Assembly: GCA_963678445.1 (NCBI GenBank)
Contig: OY782877.1
Coordinates: forward strand, 1,240,001-1,304,000
DNA: 64,000 nt
Direction: 5' to 3'
DNA from: G963678445 sp963678445
GTDB lineage: Bacteria > Hydrogenedentota > Hydrogenedentia > Hydrogenedentales > G963678445
Each line of letters begins with the position of its first letter. Position 1 is the stretch's first letter. This document shows, piece after piece, positions 60,643 through 64,000 of the stretch. A program made the translations under genes and the position numbers. Below the pieces are notes generated by a model. It did no database searches and had not been told where the DNA came from. It saw only the letters and a list, made by a program, of their open reading frames with translations.

Positions 60643-63600
60643 TCACTGATTCTGATGGTGCTCTTGTAGGGACTGAATATCCATGGCGCCTTCTTTCATG
60701 GCGCGAATAGCCTGCACGGCAGCGCGTGCCGCTGCCAAGGTGGTCATGGTCGGCAGACCATATTCCAGGGCAGTGCGGCGGATGGCGCGTTCGTCGCACT
60801 TGGACTCAACGCCCATGGGCGTGTTGATAATCCAGTCGACATCGCCGTTAATAATACGGTCGACGACATTGGGACGTCCCTCGCCCACCTTGTGCACGAC
60901 TTTTACTTCGATATCCTGCTCTCCCAAGAGAGCGGCAGTACCGCGGGTCGCTACAAATTTGAAGCCTAATTCGGCCAGCTCTTTACCTAGACTACCAAGG
61001 TTTTCTTTATCCCGTTCATTGAGACTCAGGAAAATGGTCCCTTCCGTAGGTACGCTGTTACCTGCGGCTATCTGGCTCTTGGCGTAGGCCAGGCCCATGT
61101 TCTTGTCGATACCCATGACTTCACCGGTACTGCGCATTTCCGGTCCGAGCAGGATGTCGACGCCGGGGAATTTGAGGAAGGGTAGCACCACTTCTTTGGC
61201 AGAGGTGTAGTTGGGGGTGGGGTCTTCGGTAAAGCCCAACTCCGTCAGCTTTTTGCCGGCCATCACGCGCGAGGCCAGTTTGGCCAGTGGTTTTCCGATG
61301 GCTTTGCTGACGAAGGGTACGGTACGGGAGGCGCGTGGGTTTACTTCCAGCAGGAAGATTTGTGTATCGCGCACCGCATACTGGATATTCATCAGGCCGA
61401 TTACATTCAGTTCGCGGGCCAGAGCGCGGGTTTGTTCTTTCACCTGCTCGAGCAATTCAGGGTCTAAATCGTAGGGGGGCAGAATGCAGGCGCTGTCGCC
61501 CGAGTGGACACCGGCTTCTTCGATGTGCTGCATGATGCCCGCTACCACGACGGTTTCGCCGTCTGAAATGGCGTCTACGTCTAACTCGATCGCATTTTCG
61601 AGGAATTTGTCGATCAGAATGGGATGTTCTGGAGAAGCTTCCACCGCGTAGGTCATGTAGCGATCAAGGGATTCGCGGTCGTAGACGATTTCCATGGCGC
61701 GTCCGCCGAGCACGAAGGAGGGGCGCACCACGACAGGGTAGCCAATCCGTTCGGCGATGACGTCGGCCTCTTCGAAGGAGGTGGCGACGTCATTGGCAGG
61801 TTGCAGGAGGTTCAGTTTTTCTACTACTTCCCGGAAGCGTTCGCGATCTTCAGCGCGTGCAATACTGTCCGGGCTGGTGCCGATAATGGGCGCGCCCGCT
61901 GCTTCCAGGCGTTCGGCCAGATTCAACGGCGTTTGCCCGCCGTACTGTACAATCACCCCTTTGGGTTTCACGTTGTCGATGATATTCATCACGTCTTCGA
62001 AGGTCACCGGCTCAAAGAAAAGCTGATCTGAGGTGTCGTAGTCGGTCGAGACGGTCTCGGGGTTGCAGTTGACCATGATGGTCTCATAGCCGTCTTCTTT
62101 GAGGGCAAAGGCGGCGTGTACACAGCAGTAATCGAATTCGATGCCTTGGCCAATACGGTTGGGACCACCGCCAAGGATGATGATTTTTTCCTTGTCCGAA
62201 TGGGTTACTTCATCTTCATCGCCATAGGAGGAGTAGTAGTAGGGTGTAAATGCGCCAAATTCCGCGGCACAGGTGTCCACCAGACGATAACAGGGAATTA
62301 CGCCGTGTTTTTTGCGCAGCGCACGCACGTCGTCTTCGGATTTACCCCAAAGCAGAGCAAGCTGGTAATCAGCGAAGCCCAGTTCTTTGGCCTTGCGCAG
62401 GGTGGCGAAGGAATCGGGATTTGCATCGCGCAGCTCCTTTTCCTCATCCACAATTTCCAGCATCTGGCGTAAGAACCAGCGGTCGATATAGGTGGCTTCG
62501 AAGAGCTCTTCTACGGTTGCTCCCAACCGCAATACTTCCGCAAGCTGTTGCATACGGTCTGGGCTGGGGGTACGAATGGCACGCAGCAGCGCGTGTTTCT
62601 CGGCTTCAGGATCACTACCTTCGGTCAGGGCTTTGTATTTTCCATCGCCGCCAAAACCGAAACGACCGGTTTCGAGGCCGCGAATCGCTTTCTGCAGGGA
62701 TTCTTTGAAGGTACGACCGATACTCATGGTCTCGCCGACGCTTTTCATCTGCACGGTAAGGGTGGGTTCGGAACCGGGGAATTTCTCAAAGGCCCAACGC
62801 GGAATCTTCGTTACAACATAGTCGATGGTCGGCTCGAAGGAGGCGGGGGTTTCCTGGGTAATGTCGTTGGGAATTTCGTCCAGAGTGAAGCCCACGGCCA
62901 GCTTTGCCGCAATCTTGGCAATAGGGAAGCCGGTCGCCTTGGAGGCCAGTGCGGAACTGCGCGATACGCGGGGGTTCATCTCGATAACCACCATGCGCCC
63001 GTTGTCCGGATTCACCGCAAACTGGCAGTTGGAACCGCCCGTGTCCACTCCGATTTCCCGCATAATCGCCACGGAGGCGTCGCGCATTATTTGGTATTCT
63101 TTGTCGGTCAGGGTTTGTGCGGGGGCTACGGTAATGCTGTCGCCGGTATGCACGCCCATGGGGTCCACGTTTTCGATGGAGCAGATAATGACGACGTTAT
63201 CATTCAGATCGCGCATCACCTCGAGCTCGTATTCTTTCCAGCCTATCACCGATTCTTCAATAAGCACCTCGGTCACAGGGCTGGCGTCCAGACCATGCTG
63301 CACGGCCTTGGCATATTCATCTTTGTTGAAGGCAAGGCCTGCGCCGGTGCCCCCCAGGGTGAATGCGGGACGAATCACGGCGGCGTAGTTGATTTCCGCG
63401 CCAAAGGCTATGGCTTCATCCAGATTGTGAACTACTTTGCTTTTGGGCACATCGAGGCCACAATTCAGCATGGCTTCTTTAAAAAGACCGCGATCTTCCG
63501 CCTTTTCAATCGCCGCATGCCGTGCCCCGATCAATTCGCAGTTGTACTTGGCAAGAATGCCCGTTTGGGACAATTCAACGGCCAAGTTCAGGGCCGTCTG

Positions 63601-63876
63601 GCCGCCTACGGTCGGCAGCAATGCATTGGGACGTTCCTTGGCGATAACTCGCTCCAGGAATTCTACCGTCAATGGCTCCACGTAGACCCGATCGGCTGTC
63701 TCGGGGTCTGTCATGATAGTCGCGGGATTGCTATTGACCAGAATAACTTCGTAGCCTTCTTCGCGCAATGCCTTACACGCCTGTGTGCCGGAGTAATCAA
63801 ACTCGCACGCCTGACCAATGACGATGGGACCTGACCCAATCAACAAAATCCGCTTTATATCTGTTCTTCTCGGCAT
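60643..63876 (-). CDS. carB: Carbamoyl-phosphate synthase large subunit
   Basis: The protein has 1077 residues, full length. CarB makes carbamoyl phosphate from bicarbonate, ammonia (from the CarA glutaminase) and two ATP, feeding pyrimidine and arginine synthesis. Two homologous ATP-grasp halves are visible: the first with KRILLIGSGPIVIGQACEFD and YSGTQACKALREEGYEVILV, the second with KIIILGGGPNRIGQGIEFDY and CCVHAAFALKEDGYETIMVN. Both have MNPRVSRSSALASKATGFPI- / VNPRASRTVPFVSKAIGKPL-type grasp ends. A C-terminal MGS-like regulatory domain follows (ERDKENLGSLGKELAELGFK, ATRGTAALL). The ATG at 63876 has a weak GGGG site. carA is not seen within the remaining 124 bases. Confidence 0.97.
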   Translation of the reverse strand: MPRRTDIKRILLIGSGPIVIGQACEFDYSGTQACKALREEGYEVILVNSNPATIMTDPETADRVYVEPLTVEFLERVIAKERPNALLPTVGGQTALNLAVELSQTGILAKYNCELIGARHAAIEKAEDRGLFKEAMLNCGLDVPKSKVVHNLDEAIAFGAEINYAAVIRPAFTLGGTGAGLAFNKDEYAKAVQHGLDASPVTEVLIEESVIGWKEYELEVMRDLNDNVVIICSIENVDPMGVHTGDSITVAPAQTLTDKEYQIMRDASVAIMREIGVDTGGSNCQFAVNPDNGRMVVIEMNPRVSRSSALASKATGFPIAKIAAKLAVGFTLDEIPNDITQETPASFEPTIDYVVTKIPRWAFEKFPGSEPTLTVQMKSVGETMSIGRTFKESLQKAIRGLETGRFGFGGDGKYKALTEGSDPEAEKHALLRAIRTPSPDRMQQLAEVLRLGATVEELFEATYIDRWFLRQMLEIVDEEKELRDANPDSFATLRKAKELGFADYQLALLWGKSEDDVRALRKKHGVIPCYRLVDTCAAEFGAFTPYYYSSYGDEDEVTHSDKEKIIILGGGPNRIGQGIEFDYCCVHAAFALKEDGYETIMVNCNPETVSTDYDTSDQLFFEPVTFEDVMNIIDNVKPKGVIVQYGGQTPLNLAERLEAAGAPIIGTSPDSIARAEDRERFREVVEKLNLLQPANDVATSFEEADVIAERIGYPVVVRPSFVLGGRAMEIVYDRESLDRYMTYAVEASPEHPILIDKFLENAIELDVDAISDGETVVVAGIMQHIEEAGVHSGDSACILPPYDLDPELLEQVKEQTRALARELNVIGLMNIQYAVRDTQIFLLEVNPRASRTVPFVSKAIGKPLAKLASRVMAGKKLTELGFTEDPTPNYTSAKEVVLPFLKFPGVDILLGPEMRSTGEVMGIDKNMGLAYAKSQIAAGNSVPTEGTIFLSLNERDKENLGSLGKELAELGFKFVATRGTAALLGEQDIEVKVVHKVGEGRPNVVDRIINGDVDWIINTPMGVESKCDERAIRRTALEYGLPTMTTLAAARAAVQAIRAMKEGAMDIQSLQEHHQNQ

Positions 63877-63929
63877 ATATAACCCCGCATATGTACGCTA
63901 TGCATTCTCTTAAAGCTTCGAAATGATGC

Positions 63930-64000
63930 TTACCGACTAATCTCAAGAATTTCCAGGGATAAATCCCCCGCAGGGACCTTCGCCACCGCCGTTTCCCCCA
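63930..64000 (-). CDS. 3' end of an upstream gene cut by the window edge
   Basis: On the minus strand the frame entering from base 64000 reads GETAVAKVPAGDLSLEILEI, then S-R and a TAA at 63930, 53 nt before carB. Its alternation of aliphatic and polar residues looks like genuine coding sequence. It is too short to assign; carA or another gene co-transcribed with carB is possible. Confidence 0.35.
   Translation of the reverse strand, partial: GETAVAKVPAGDLSLEILEISR

Noticed and set aside
62548..63834. A 428-codon plus-strand frame opposite carB
   Set aside because: Antisense to a full-length, highly conserved CarB; its composition is that of a shadow frame.

Overview
The window reads as bacterial chromosome from a Gram-negative organism. 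The evidence is an LptF/LptG pair (outer-membrane LPS export), a lipobox lipoprotein, several secreted proteins with signal peptides, and sigma-54 machinery. Long Gly-Glu linkers followed by a duplicated C-terminal EF-hand-like unit (LSELLR-IQFFNS type), giant HYR surface proteins and DUF1844 suggest an uncultured planctomycete-like or Candidatus Hydrogenedentota lineage. That placement is inference from protein style; no rRNA or tRNA gene was recognised.

Layout. 1-3.4 kb: a truncated sodium:solute symporter, DUF1844, a 30-residue basic ribosomal-type protein and ndk, all on the minus strand. 3.4-9.5 kb: a 1520-residue HYR/Ig surface protein and a small unknown protein separated by a long non-coding stretch. 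10.3-26.2 kb: a plus-strand signalling island with a multi-PAS hybrid histidine kinase (apparently frameshifted before its HPt tail), an HDOD protein, a GAF hybrid kinase, an NtrB/NtrC-type pair, then cheB-cheR-cheY-HDOD behind a consensus sigma-54 promoter. 26.4-44.3 kb: mixed housekeeping and secreted genes (DEAD-box helicase, InlB/HYR protein, mutS, C45 acyltransferase-like protein, glycosyltransferase, queC, a BNR-type protein, a methyltransferase, two paralogous membrane proteins). 44.5-50.5 kb: lptF-lptG, DUF169, TetR with a metallophosphoesterase, and mazEF with its own promoter/operator. 50.6-52.6 kb: a tandem triplication of an unrecognised membrane-anchored protein. 53-64 kb: lipoprotein, CPBP-like membrane protein, YhaM-like exonuclease, a huge EF-hand/(GE)n secreted protein and carB.

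How it works together. The island links a sigma-54 activator to the operon right after it. A perfect -24/-12 element and an upstream palindrome/direct repeat lie between the NtrC-type gene and cheB, so the two-component pair probably controls the CheB/CheR/CheY/HDOD output. No CheA, CheW or receptor gene is present in the window.

The most unusual non-coding signal is a dispersed 50-75 nt intergenic repeat. It occurs in both orientations in at least seven places, ending in a small hairpin with an invariant GCTG loop and compensatory stem changes.
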